From MED-G78 sp964546275 (lineage in GTDB: Bacteria; Pseudomonadota; Gammaproteobacteria; Magnimaribacterales; D2472), in NCBI GenBank assembly GCA_964546275.1, contig CAZJJG010000013.1, positions 1-35,869 of the forward strand: DNA of 35,869 nt, in the 5' to 3' direction. The position numbers and the translations under genes were made by a program. The notes under the pieces were generated by a model. It did not search any database. It saw nothing but the letters and a program-made list of their open reading frames with translations, and was not told where the DNA came from. Of the stretch, positions 26,495-34,831 are shown in pieces. How positions within the stretch are numbered: the first letter of the stretch is position 1; the number at the start of each line of letters is the position of its first letter.

Positions 26495-27769
26495 TTATCT
26501 TAAAAATCCTGACCATGCTGGCTCTCTAACTTTGCCATTTGTTGCAGGAAGAACGAAAGTTGCGCCGCTTAAGGTCACTCCAGCTATCATTCCTGACTTG
26601 TTATCAGTTATTGCATAGACTATCACATTACCATTGGGAGAAACACTGGGGGATTCATCCATTTTTGATTCAGTTAATGGTCTAATAAAATTCTCATTTA
26701 AATACTTTAAAGCAATTTGGAATTGATCTTTTGATCTATGAACAAAAATGATACCTTCATCATTAGGAAGATATGATCCTTTTGCATTGTAATTACCTTC
26801 AAAGGTTAATCTAGATGGTTTTGCATTAAGTTTTGTTAGATCTATTTCATAAAGCTGAGGTGATCCAGATCTACCTGATGTAAATAAAATCTTGGTTCCT
26901 TTAGTTGACCAGCTTGACTCTGTATCAATTGAATAATGCTTTGTTAGTCTTGTAAGATTTTTGTTAGCTAAATTTAAAATATAAATTTCTGCATTTCCAT
27001 CTTGGTATAATGTTAAGGAAAGTAATTTACCATCAGGGGACCAGGCTGGAGAGCTTACTTGGTTGTCATTAATTAAGACTAATTCACGTTTGCCAGTTCC
27101 AATATCTTGGATAAATACTTTTGCCATTCCTGTTTCAAATGAAACATAAGCTATTTTTTTAGAATCTGGTGACCAGGCTGGAGATATTATAGGCTCATTA
27201 CTTTTAAGCAATACTGCTTCATTAGAACCATCAGCATCAGCAACATAAAGAATATAGTTTATTTGAAGACCATCTGTAACTTCATTTACATATAGTATTT
27301 TTGTAGCTGAAATACCCTTCATGCCTGTAACACTTTCATAGATTCCATCACTTATGTAATGAGCAAGTTGTCTTAGTTTGCCAGGTATGCCATATACAGT
27401 TGAAGATCTTATCTTTGATTTTTTATTTACATCATAGATTTCGTAGGAAGCTTTTAAAGAAATATCATCTTCATTTATAACCTTTCCTATAACAATAAAA
27501 TCAATATTTAGAAGTTTCCATTCAGAAGGTTTAATATCATCTATAGTTTTAGGAATAGATAACAGCATCTCTTCACTTAGAGAGAAAAACTCTCCAGACC
27601 TAATTAAATCAGCTTTGATAATATCAACCATTGTGCTCACTGATTTATCAGAACCTTCAAATGGAACAATTGCAATTCTATATGGGTTATCAGACCCTTT
27701 TGTTATTTCTAAAAGAAGTTCAGCAAATAAAAAATTGGGTAGAAGTAAAAGTATAAGAATATTCTTCAT
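26495..27769 (-). CDS. tolB: Tol-Pal periplasmic beta-propeller TolB
   Basis: Periplasmic partner of Pal and TolA. 424 residues: signal peptide (MKNILILLLLPNFLFA), an N-terminal alpha/beta domain (IAIVPFEGSDKS; IGKVINEDD), then a six-bladed propeller with repeated PAWSPDSKKIAYVS / PAWSPDGKLLSLTL / STKGTKILFTSGRSG motifs. Start overlaps the tolA stop as ATGA. Confidence 0.97.
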   Translation of the reverse strand: MKNILILLLLPNFLFAELLLEITKGSDNPYRIAIVPFEGSDKSVSTMVDIIKADLIRSGEFFSLSEEMLLSIPKTIDDIKPSEWKLLNIDFIVIGKVINEDDISLKASYEIYDVNKKSKIRSSTVYGIPGKLRQLAHYISDGIYESVTGMKGISATKILYVNEVTDGLQINYILYVADADGSNEAVLLKSNEPIISPAWSPDSKKIAYVSFETGMAKVFIQDIGTGKRELVLINDNQVSSPAWSPDGKLLSLTLYQDGNAEIYILNLANKNLTRLTKHYSIDTESSWSTKGTKILFTSGRSGSPQLYEIDLTKLNAKPSRLTFEGNYNAKGSYLPNDEGIIFVHRSKDQFQIALKYLNENFIRPLTESKMDESPSVSPNGNVIVYAITDNKSGMIAGVTLSGATFVLPATNGKVREPAWSGFLR

Positions 27770-28398
27770 TTGGACGGATTAAAACTTATAACAATATTTT
27801 TAAAAGCATCTTCATATGTAGTTTTTTTTATTTCATTAAAAAAAGGAAATGTTTCAACACGTTTTACAGCTTGAAGAGCTGAATTATCAAAGCGAATATT
27901 TCCACTACTCTTGAGAAGCGTAATATTTATAATTCTCCCTCGTGAATTTGTTTTTATTTTGATATCACATATTAAGTTATCTTGAATATTTTTTGGCTTT
28001 ATCCAGGCCGCTTCTATTAAACTAATCATATAACCGCTATATGTATTTATTTCATTTTCTAAATCACCAGAATTAAGTATCTCAGATTCCTGGGTAAGAA
28101 GATTTTTAAGATTACTGATAGAGCCTTCGCTATCTATTTTAGCTATATCATCAATACTTTTTTTAGTTTCTATATTTATATTTTCTATAGGATTACTCTT
28201 AGAAATTTGGTTTAAATTTGGCTTCTGCAATATCTTTTCAGAAGCTGTATCTACAATAATATTTACATTAACTGCTTGACTTAAAATTGGGCGTAATTGC
28301 TTTTCAGAATAAAAAAAACCCACTAAATATAAAAAAATTATTGCATGAATCAGAAATGAAAAAAATGATGCTTGTATGTAATTCTCTCTAGTTTGCAT
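27766..28398 (-). CDS. tolA: Tol-Pal inner-membrane linker TolA (unusually short)
   Basis: Transmits energy from TolQR to Pal/TolB across the periplasm. Only 210 residues against 421 in E. coli. One membrane helix at about 12-30. The periplasmic linker (about 31-118) has almost no alanine and none of the long Lys/Ala-rich helix; a TolA domain III-like C-terminus (about 119-210: YSGYMISLIEAAWIKP, CDIKIKTNSRGRIINI, TYEDAFKNIVISFNP) follows. It has one Cys in domain III, so the E. coli disulfide is not possible. It overlaps tolR by 11 bases. TonB-like alternatives are excluded by context. Confidence 0.9.
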   Translation of the reverse strand: MQTRENYIQASFFSFLIHAIIFLYLVGFFYSEKQLRPILSQAVNVNIIVDTASEKILQKPNLNQISKSNPIENINIETKKSIDDIAKIDSEGSISNLKNLLTQESEILNSGDLENEINTYSGYMISLIEAAWIKPKNIQDNLICDIKIKTNSRGRIINITLLKSSGNIRFDNSALQAVKRVETFPFFNEIKKTTYEDAFKNIVISFNPSK

Positions 28399-28810
28399 AA
28401 CCAGTTGTCACTATGCCTATTTTTGATATTCCAACGCTCTGCACTGCTGCCATGGCCTTAGCAACACTATTAAAACTTACCGCTTCATCGCTTTGAAAAA
28501 CCACTTCTATATCCTCATTGGCTTTGTATATCACACCGGCTTTTCTTTTCAGCTCTTCAAGGGAAATTGGAAGATTTTCATCACCTAAATTTAGATAATA
28601 ATTACCTGTTGCATCTATAGATATAACTAAAGGCTCATTTTGAATTGTCATCTTCGTAGTATCGGTTTGTGGAAGATTTACTTCAATCCCTTGAATTAAA
28701 AGAGGAGAAAGAACCATAAAAATAATTAGCAAAACTAACATAACATCAATGTAAGGTACGACATTGATCTCAGCATGTAATTTTTTTCTTTTCGCTAAGC
28801 GATAAATCAT
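28388..28810 (-). CDS. tolR: Tol-Pal proton-channel subunit TolR
   Basis: ExbD-like inner-membrane protein; with TolQ it uses the proton-motive force. 140 residues: short cytoplasmic N-terminus, single membrane helix with the essential Asp in VVPYIDVMLVLLIIFMV, and a periplasmic domain. The start overlaps the tolQ stop as ATGA. Confidence 0.97.
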   Translation of the reverse strand: MIYRLAKRKKLHAEINVVPYIDVMLVLLIIFMVLSPLLIQGIEVNLPQTDTTKMTIQNEPLVISIDATGNYYLNLGDENLPISLEELKRKAGVIYKANEDIEVVFQSDEAVSFNSVAKAMAAVQSVGISKIGIVTTGYAN

Positions 28811-29484
28811 TTCTTATTTTTTAATGTCTGCCTATAAAAAATACTAGCCAATTCTTCAGCAAAGATTGTTGTAGATTGAGCAATAGAGTCTGATTGAGAC
28901 GTGAATCTATTAAAAGCTACAACTGCAGGTATAGCAGCAAATAAACCCATAGCTGTTGCAACAAGTGCTTCAGATATTCCTGGAGCTACAGCATTAATAG
29001 TAGCTTGGGTAGCGTCTGATAAGCCTTGAAAAGAAGTCATTATTCCCCAAACAGTTCCAAAGAGTCCTATATAAGGACTTACTGAGCCTGCATTTGCTAA
29101 AAAAGGTAAATGTTTATTCATCTCTTCCTCATCTCTAGCAATAGCTACTCTCATGGATCTATTTATACCCTCTAAATCTAACTCACTAATATTATTATCT
29201 AGTTTTAGTCTATTAAATTCTTTGAATGCGCTTCTAAAAACGCTTGATGACCCGGATAAAATAAGGTCTTTATTATTAATTTCAGAATACAGACTATTCA
29301 AATCATCACCTGACCAAAATTTATTCTCAAAATCAACATTTAGACTTTTAATCTTTCTGTATACAAAATATCTTTCAAAGATAATTATCCATGACGCTAA
29401 AGATATTAGAAGTAATATAAACATGACGCTTTTGACCAATAGGCCTGCTTCAAGAAATAAATTAATTGCAGATATGTCGTTCAT
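28807..29484 (-). CDS. tolQ: Tol-Pal proton-channel subunit TolQ
   Basis: ExbB/MotA-like inner-membrane protein. 225 residues with three membrane helices: about 15-37, and the pair at about 135-155 (GLFGTVWGIMTSF) and 168-190 (SEALVATAMGLFAAIPAVVAFN), with the conserved polar residues of the proton channel. It starts 5 bases after ybgC. Confidence 0.97.
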   Translation of the reverse strand: MNDISAINLFLEAGLLVKSVMFILLLISLASWIIIFERYFVYRKIKSLNVDFENKFWSGDDLNSLYSEINNKDLILSGSSSVFRSAFKEFNRLKLDNNISELDLEGINRSMRVAIARDEEEMNKHLPFLANAGSVSPYIGLFGTVWGIMTSFQGLSDATQATINAVAPGISEALVATAMGLFAAIPAVVAFNRFTSQSDSIAQSTTIFAEELASIFYRQTLKNKK

Positions 29485-29489
29485 ATAAG

Positions 29490-29903
29490 TTAACCGTTAA
29501 AAATTTTTAATAAATTTTCTGGAAAAGCTTTTGGCTTATTTTGATTTAAATCTAAAAAACAAACCTCTACCTCACCACGACATATAATAGCATCATTTTT
29601 TGGCCTAATTATTTGTTGCAAAAAAAGTAATCTAGCTTTGGAAATATATTTTACAGAACTCTTTACTACCAATTCGTCTTCAAGCCTTGCAGGTGAAATG
29701 AACCTCACATTTAGATCTCTAATAACAAATGCCAGCTTACATGCTTCTAAAGAGAGTTGAGATACTCCTTGTTGGATTAAGAACTGAGTTCTGGCTCTTT
29801 CAAAATATTTTATGTAGTTAGCATGATAAACAATGCCTTGAAAATCAGTGTCTTCACAAAATATGGTTAGGGCAAAATCCTTACACTTGAAATGTTTCTT
29901 CAT
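29490..29903 (-). CDS. ybgC: Acyl-CoA thioesterase YbgC (hot-dog fold)
   Basis: 4-hydroxybenzoyl-CoA-thioesterase-type enzyme acting on acyl-CoA or acyl-ACP; in E. coli it is the first gene of the tol-pal operon and is linked to phospholipid metabolism. 137 residues. The active-site segment is CEDTDFQGIVYHANYIKYFERART, spanning the catalytic Asp and the YH pair. Its start overlaps the end of the upstream nuclease gene by 23 bases. Confidence 0.95.
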   Translation of the reverse strand: MKKHFKCKDFALTIFCEDTDFQGIVYHANYIKYFERARTQFLIQQGVSQLSLEACKLAFVIRDLNVRFISPARLEDELVVKSSVKYISKARLLFLQQIIRPKNDAIICRGEVEVCFLDLNQNKPKAFPENLLKIFNG

Positions 29904-30306
29904 GGATCTGAATATCTTTTTGAAATAACTCTAAAATAATCTCTATAAAATCATCCCATAGTAAATCTACTGTTACTAACTTATTTTGTATATTTGGATT
30001 AATTGATGATGCTAATAATCTTACCTTGATTGGTCTTCTATTAAATTTATAGACTAGAGCTGGCATCAGAGAAGCTTCTGAACAAGATCTAAGTACTTGC
30101 TCCCACCAATCCTTTGGAGGCTCTCCCCCATCTCCATATCTTTTGCATTCAATACACCACCTTCCTAATCTTAAGTCTGGTAATTCTTTTGTTCGTGTTT
30201 GCTCAAGAATTCTCTTTACTGGATTAATTAAATTAAGATCTTGCACCAATAAGTTGCCAATCTCTCTTTCAAAATTTGCACCTTTCGCTCTAGAATTTAC
30301 AGGCAA
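29881..30306 (-). CDS. Phage-type PD-(D/E)XK nuclease (Holliday junction resolvase-like) in the ruvCAB slot
   Basis: 141 residues. The N-terminal SRAKGANFEREIGNLLVQDL has the usual helix-1 Glu (E13 or E15); PDLRLG gives Pro43-Asp44, and WCIECKRYG the E53-x-K55 of the PD-(D/E)XK fold. After it come WWEQVLRSC and ALVYKFNRRPIKVRLL, a pattern I know from small phage endonucleases annotated as resolvase-like. The start is TTG at 30306, with AGGA six bases upstream inside the end of yebC; no ATG occurs before residue 80. Two bases from yebC and overlapping ybgC, it is embedded in the operon. In Pseudomonas ruvC-ruvA-ruvB occupy this place. Junction cleavage is inferred, not shown. Confidence 0.8.
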   Translation of the reverse strand: MPVNSRAKGANFEREIGNLLVQDLNLINPVKRILEQTRTKELPDLRLGRWCIECKRYGDGGEPPKDWWEQVLRSCSEASLMPALVYKFNRRPIKVRLLASSINPNIQNKLVTVDLLWDDFIEIILELFQKDIQIHEETFQV

Positions 30307-30308
30307 AA

Positions 30309-31046
30309 CTATTCCTCTATCTCAAAATCATCGGCAAAATTACCATTTGTATGAACTTCCTGAACATCATCCAGATCATCCATAAAATCCATAATCTTCA
30401 TCACTTTTTCTGAAGCCTCAACATCAAGATCAATCAAAATATCAGCTCTCATAGTGACCTCTGCTTGAAGAGTCTCGATACTATTATTTGATAAAGCTTC
30501 TAAAACTAAACTTAATTCTGTTGGGGTTGTAATTACTTCATAGCCATCTTCATTTAAGGACATATCATCAGCTCCTGCTTCGAGAACTATCTCCATCAGA
30601 ACATCTTCATCGTATGTAGAAGCAATATTTATTACTCCAAGCTTATTAAAAAGATATGCTACAGAGCCATCAGTACCTAGATTTCCACCAAATTTAGAAA
30701 AAGCATGCCTTACATCAGCAACTGTTCTATTTCTATTATCAGTCATTGTTTCAACCAATATAGCTACCCCATTTGGTCCATAGCCTTCAAATGTAATTTC
30801 CTCAATTGCACCCATCTCTCCAGTTCCAGAACCTTTTTGAATTGCTCGTTTGATATTATCTTTTGGCATATTTGAAGCATTTGCTTTATCTAGTGCTAAT
30901 CTTAATCTAGGATTATCTGCAGGATCCGGTCCACCTTTGGCTGCAACTGTTATTTCTCTGATCACTTTTGTCCAAACTTTTCCTCTAGAAGCATCCTGTC
31001 TAGCTTTTCTGTGCTTGATATTTGCCCATTTGGAATGTCCTGCCAT
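30309..31046 (-). CDS. yebC: YebC/PmpR family protein
   Basis: Member of a family reported both as DNA-binding transcription regulators and as a translation factor relieving ribosome stalling. 245 residues, three-domain architecture, with the hallmark MAGHSKWANIKHRKARQD and the PADNPRLRLALDKAN and EGYGPNGVAI segments. It overlaps the aspS stop by one base. Usually followed by ruvC; here by the nuclease gene. Confidence 0.96.
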   Translation of the reverse strand: MAGHSKWANIKHRKARQDASRGKVWTKVIREITVAAKGGPDPADNPRLRLALDKANASNMPKDNIKRAIQKGSGTGEMGAIEEITFEGYGPNGVAILVETMTDNRNRTVADVRHAFSKFGGNLGTDGSVAYLFNKLGVINIASTYDEDVLMEIVLEAGADDMSLNEDGYEVITTPTELSLVLEALSNNSIETLQAEVTMRADILIDLDVEASEKVMKIMDFMDDLDDVQEVHTNGNFADDFEIEE

Positions 31047-32815
31047 TAGTCTTGCTCTTTAAAAGTTGATTCTATAAATAATTCTTCTAGCTGACTCTCG
31101 TCAACAGTGTTTGGGGCTTCAGTTAAGAGACATGAGGCGCTTTGCGTTTTAGGAAATGCAATTACATCTCTTATGTTCGAAGTGTTGGTTAAAAGCATTA
31201 CAAGTCTATCTAATCCAAATGCTATTCCTCCATGAGGAGGACAACCGGAAGATAGTGCTTTTATAAGAAAACCAAATTTATTCTCAGCCTCTTCATCAGA
31301 GATGTTTAATGCCTTAAAAATAGATTGCTGCATAAGCGGATCATGAACTCTTAAAGATCCACCGCCAACCTCATATCCATTTAGAACTATGTCATAAGCT
31401 TCTGCAATAATATTTATCGGATCACTTGCAAGCTCCTCAACTGATGATTTAGGCATTGTAAAAGGATGATGAAGTGAAGTTAGATTTCCTTCTTTATTTT
31501 TTTCAAACATAGGAAAATCAATAACCCAACATGGAGCCCATTGGCAAGTATAAAGATCTAAATCTTTACCAATTTTTTTAATTAAACTACTCATGCTTAA
31601 ATTTACAACATTGTTAGAGCCAGCTCCAAAGAATAAGAGATCATCTGTTTGGAGATCTAAATTATCTACAAGACTTTTTATAGTGTCTGTGTGTAAAAAC
31701 TTTAAAATTGGAGATTGAAGGCCGTTTTCAATATCTGTTACATCATTTACTTTAATGTATGCAAGCCCTTTTGCTCCAAGCTTTCCTACGTATTTTGTAT
31801 ACTCATCAATCTGTCCTCTTGTTAACTTGTTTCCTTGTGGAATTTTAAGAGCAACAACTCTTGAATCTAAATCTTTAGCTGGTCCAGAAAAAACTTTAAA
31901 TTCTTCATTGATAACCAAATCTGAAATCTCAACAAGTTTTAAAGGAATTCTTAAATCAGGCTTGTCGCAACCATAATCCTCCATTGATTGGTGCCAGTTT
32001 AATGAAGGAATATCCTCAATCTTATGATCAGCAAATTTATCTAACAAAAGCTTCATCATCTCTGTGCCAGTTGAAATAATATCTTTTGTTTCAACAAAAG
32101 AAGCTTCAATATCTATTTGGGTAAATTCTGGTTGTCTGTCTGCTCTTAAATCTTCATCTCTAAAGCATCTAGCTATTTGATAATATTTATCAAAGCCCCC
32201 CATCATCAATAACTGCTTAAATAATTGAGGAGATTGAGGTAATGCAAAAAAGCTTCCAGGATGGACTCTGCTTGGCAAAATATAATCTCTTGCCCCTTCT
32301 GGGGTAGCTCTTGTTAAAATAGGTGTCTCAATTTCATGGAAATTATTATCATCTAAGTAATTTCTAATTGATGAAGCTATCTTAGATCGAGTAACTATTC
32401 TATGATTCATTTCAGGTCTTCTTAAATCAAGAACTCTATTTTTTAATCGAACATCTTCATTTACTTCCTGGTAGTCATCTAACGGAAATGCTGGTGTTAC
32501 TGCTTTATTAAGAAGGTCAATGCTTTCAGCCTCTAACTCAACTTCACCAGTGCTCATATTTGTATTAATAGTTCCATCAGGTCTTTGTAGGACTTTACCA
32601 GATACTTTTATAACAAATTCATTTCTGCAATTATCTGCAATATCAAATGCAATTTTATTTTCAGGATTAACTACAACCTGGCAAATTCCTCTAATGTCAC
32701 GAACGTCTAAAAAAATGATACCTCCATGATCTCTTCTTCTGTGGACCCATCCACAAATAGAAATATCGCTATCTAGATCTTTTGATGTAACTTCACCACA
32801 GTAATGTGATCGCAT
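31046..32815 (-). CDS. aspS: Aspartyl-tRNA synthetase, probably non-discriminating (Asp/Asn)
   Basis: Class II synthetase of bacterial type, 589 residues. An OB-fold anticodon domain (1-110: GWVHRRRDHGGIIFLDVRD), the catalytic core with motif 2 (FRDEDLRADRQPEFTQID), the GAD insertion at about 280-420, and motif 3 (FGLDRLVMLL). His30 and Gly81 match the residues linked in Pseudomonas aeruginosa AspRS (His31, Gly82) with charging both tRNA-Asp and tRNA-Asn, whereas E. coli has Leu in the first place. It starts 2 bases after the zinc-ribbon gene. Confidence 0.96.
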   Translation of the reverse strand: MRSHYCGEVTSKDLDSDISICGWVHRRRDHGGIIFLDVRDIRGICQVVVNPENKIAFDIADNCRNEFVIKVSGKVLQRPDGTINTNMSTGEVELEAESIDLLNKAVTPAFPLDDYQEVNEDVRLKNRVLDLRRPEMNHRIVTRSKIASSIRNYLDDNNFHEIETPILTRATPEGARDYILPSRVHPGSFFALPQSPQLFKQLLMMGGFDKYYQIARCFRDEDLRADRQPEFTQIDIEASFVETKDIISTGTEMMKLLLDKFADHKIEDIPSLNWHQSMEDYGCDKPDLRIPLKLVEISDLVINEEFKVFSGPAKDLDSRVVALKIPQGNKLTRGQIDEYTKYVGKLGAKGLAYIKVNDVTDIENGLQSPILKFLHTDTIKSLVDNLDLQTDDLLFFGAGSNNVVNLSMSSLIKKIGKDLDLYTCQWAPCWVIDFPMFEKNKEGNLTSLHHPFTMPKSSVEELASDPINIIAEAYDIVLNGYEVGGGSLRVHDPLMQQSIFKALNISDEEAENKFGFLIKALSSGCPPHGGIAFGLDRLVMLLTNTSNIRDVIAFPKTQSASCLLTEAPNTVDESQLEELFIESTFKEQD

Positions 32816-32817
32816 AT

Positions 32818-33111
32818 TTATCCTGCCTTTTTATCTTTAGGGTTCTTCTTAGTAATTTTATCTTGTTTATTGTCTTTCTTCGAACTAGATTCATTTTTTT
32901 TCTCATCGGATGCAAGATTTTTTTTACTACCGGTCTTAAAATCTGTCTCATACCATCCTCCACCCTTTAATCTAAAGGAAGGAGCTGAAACCATTTTAGA
33001 AATAGAATTGTTGTTACATTCAGGACATTTTTTTAAAGGATCATCAGAAAATTTCTGAATCACTTCAAATTGATGGTCGCATTTTGAACATTTATAATCA
33101 TAAATCGGCAT
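32818..33111 (-). CDS. FmdB-type zinc ribbon protein
   Basis: 97 residues. An N-terminal zinc ribbon (MPIYDYKCSKCDHQFEV ... CPECNN) has two CxxC pairs about 20 residues apart, followed by SISKMVSAPSFRLKGGGWYETDF, the usual family continuation. The C-terminal third is a Lys/Ser-rich tail. Function unknown; it is commonly found directly upstream of aspS in gammaproteobacteria. First gene of this minus-strand run, divergent from proS with 62 bases between. Confidence 0.9.
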   Translation of the reverse strand: MPIYDYKCSKCDHQFEVIQKFSDDPLKKCPECNNNSISKMVSAPSFRLKGGGWYETDFKTGSKKNLASDEKKNESSSKKDNKQDKITKKNPKDKKAG

Positions 33112-33173
33112 AAGTCTCTAAAAAAATATAAAATTATAAACTATAAGAATTTATATATAACAAAATAAACAAA

Positions 33174-34454
33174 ATGCTGCTTTCAAAATTACTATTACCA
33201 ACATTAAAAGATGCTCCTCAAGAGGCAGAAGTCGTAAGTCATAAGCTAATGCTTAGAGCTGGAATGATAAGAAAGGTTGCTTCTGGGATCTATACTTGGT
33301 TACCTTTAGGCTTAAAAGTTTTAAGAAAAATTGAAAATATTGTTAGAGAAGAGATGGATGCTTCAGGCGCTCAAGAGGTTTTTATGCCAATGGTTCAACC
33401 AAAAGAGCTATGGGAAGAAACTAAAAGATGGGACAAAATGGGCCCTGAGTTGCTTAGAATTAAAGATAGACATGATAGAGATTTTTGTTTGGGGCCTACT
33501 CACGAAGAAGTTATAACTGACATAATTCGTAATAATGTTAAAAGTTATAAAGAGCTCCCTTTAAATATTTATCAAATTCAAACTAAATTTAGAGATGAGG
33601 TAAGGCCCCGTTATGGAATCATGAGGGGTCGAGAGTTTCTCATGAAAGATTCTTATAGTTTTAATATAGACGAGGCTTCACTCCAAGAAACATATTTATC
33701 CATGAGAGAAGCTTATAAAAAAGTTTTAGATAGAATGGATTTGGAATATAGAATTTCAGCTGCAGATTCTGGAGCAATAGGTGGAGATAGTTCTGAAGAA
33801 TTTCATGTATTGGCAGAAAATGGAGAAGATACTATAGCGGTAAGCAATGCTTCTGAATTTGCAATAAATACTGAACTTTTATTAAAAGAAGGTGAGGATA
33901 TTAAATCACTTGAGGGCAAGCCTTCTCCTGATGGAAATGGAACAATCCATATTAAGAAAGGCATAGAGGTTGGTCATATATTTAAATTAGGTGAGATATA
34001 TGCTGATTCAATGAAAGCAAATGTACTAAATAAAGAAGGTAAAGCTACAACTTTACATATGGGTTGTTATGGAATTGGAGTTTCTAGATTAGTTGCAGCA
34101 TCTATCGAACAAAATAACGATGATAAGGGAATTATCTGGCCACAGAGCATCGCTCCATATGATATTAATATTATTGCCATCGGTTATGAAAAGAATGAGG
34201 AAATTGCATTAGCATCTCATAAACTTTATGAGGAATTATTAGAAATGGGTTATGAGGTTCTTTTAGATGACAGGAAAGATGGTTATGGAACCAAAATGAA
34301 AGATTCTGAATTAATAGGTATTCCTTTAAATGTTATTATTGGTAAGCAATATCTAGAAAATCAAGAAATTGAATTAAAATCTAGAAACGGTGAAAGCTCT
34401 ATTAATCCAATTTCTGATATAAAAACTATATTGGATTTCTTTAAAGATAAATAG
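33174..34454 (+). CDS. proS: Prolyl-tRNA synthetase lacking the INS editing domain
   Basis: Class II synthetase charging tRNA-Pro. 426 residues against 572 in E. coli. N-terminal catalytic core with motif 2 (QIQTKFRDEVRPRYGIMRGREF) and GGDSSEEFHVLAENGEDTI, then a short bridge of about 20 residues (231-251) where E. coli has a YbaK-like editing domain of about 180 residues. Sequence resumes colinearly at SPDGNGTIHIKKGIEVGHIF, motif 3 (GCYGIGVSRLVAA) and the anticodon-binding domain. Short forms of this kind are known in alphaproteobacteria. The enzyme probably cannot clear Ala-tRNA-Pro in cis. Confidence 0.96.
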   Translation: MLLSKLLLPTLKDAPQEAEVVSHKLMLRAGMIRKVASGIYTWLPLGLKVLRKIENIVREEMDASGAQEVFMPMVQPKELWEETKRWDKMGPELLRIKDRHDRDFCLGPTHEEVITDIIRNNVKSYKELPLNIYQIQTKFRDEVRPRYGIMRGREFLMKDSYSFNIDEASLQETYLSMREAYKKVLDRMDLEYRISAADSGAIGGDSSEEFHVLAENGEDTIAVSNASEFAINTELLLKEGEDIKSLEGKPSPDGNGTIHIKKGIEVGHIFKLGEIYADSMKANVLNKEGKATTLHMGCYGIGVSRLVAASIEQNNDDKGIIWPQSIAPYDINIIAIGYEKNEEIALASHKLYEELLEMGYEVLLDDRKDGYGTKMKDSELIGIPLNVIIGKQYLENQEIELKSRNGESSINPISDIKTILDFFKDK

Positions 34455-34488
34455 TTTTTAGTTTACTAAGTAAGCTTTTTAAGCTCTA

Positions 34489-34578
34489 TTAATGTTTCTT
34501 TTTCCATCCAGCATCATCTGCAACTGCTATTAATGATGTATTCTTTTTAATAGGTATTAATATCTTTTTTATCATCAT
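34489..34578 (-). CDS. Possible 29-residue small ORF overlapping the nfeD end
   Basis: An ATG-ATG start at 34578/34575 opens a frame of 29 codons ending at TAA 34489, shifted relative to nfeD and overlapping its last 32 bases. The product is basic at both ends with a neutral middle (TSLIAVADDAGWKKKH at the C-terminus), which looks more protein-like than random AT-rich translation. There is no Shine-Dalgarno sequence and I recognise no family. It could equally be chance. Confidence 0.3.
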   Translation of the reverse strand: MMIKKILIPIKKNTSLIAVADDAGWKKKH

Positions 34579-34831
34579 TTTTTTTAAAATATCTCTGAAT
34601 TAAATAAGACAGAGCTATTGAAATCAAACCCCAGATAACAAGTGCGTATGCCCAATTAGAAATTAAAATAAATTCAAAATTTACTTGTAGCTTATATATT
34701 AAGCCAACCAATATGCCAGCTAAGCCGAGCGGAAGAAATAAAACAAGAGATCCAACAAATATCTCTAAAATAATTAATACAGTGCCTGCAATTAACCATA
34801 TATCAGGATTTTCTAACATAGCTATTTCCAT
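34547..34831 (-). CDS. Short NfeD-like membrane protein, SPFH partner
   Basis: 94 residues with three membrane helices (about 11-30, 31-50, 60-82), then a charged tail. NfeD-type proteins pair with SPFH proteins; E. coli YbbK beside QmcA is about 150 residues with a C-terminal OB-fold beta domain. That domain is missing here: the protein stops just after the helices. The ATG overlaps the SPFH stop as TAATG, so the pair is co-translated. An alternative ATG four codons later (34819) cannot be excluded. Confidence 0.8.
   Translation of the reverse strand: MEIAMLENPDIWLIAGTVLIILEIFVGSLVLFLPLGLAGILVGLIYKLQVNFEFILISNWAYALVIWGLISIALSYLIQRYFKKNDDKKDINTY

Noticed and set aside
33112..33173. Promoters in the zinc-ribbon/proS divergent gap
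   Set aside because: Many TATA-like strings but no matching -35 on either strand.
34473..34485. AGCTT-TTT-AAGCT hairpin as proS terminator
   Set aside because: Five-base stem, 3-base loop and no following run of T; too weak, and likely within AT-rich background.
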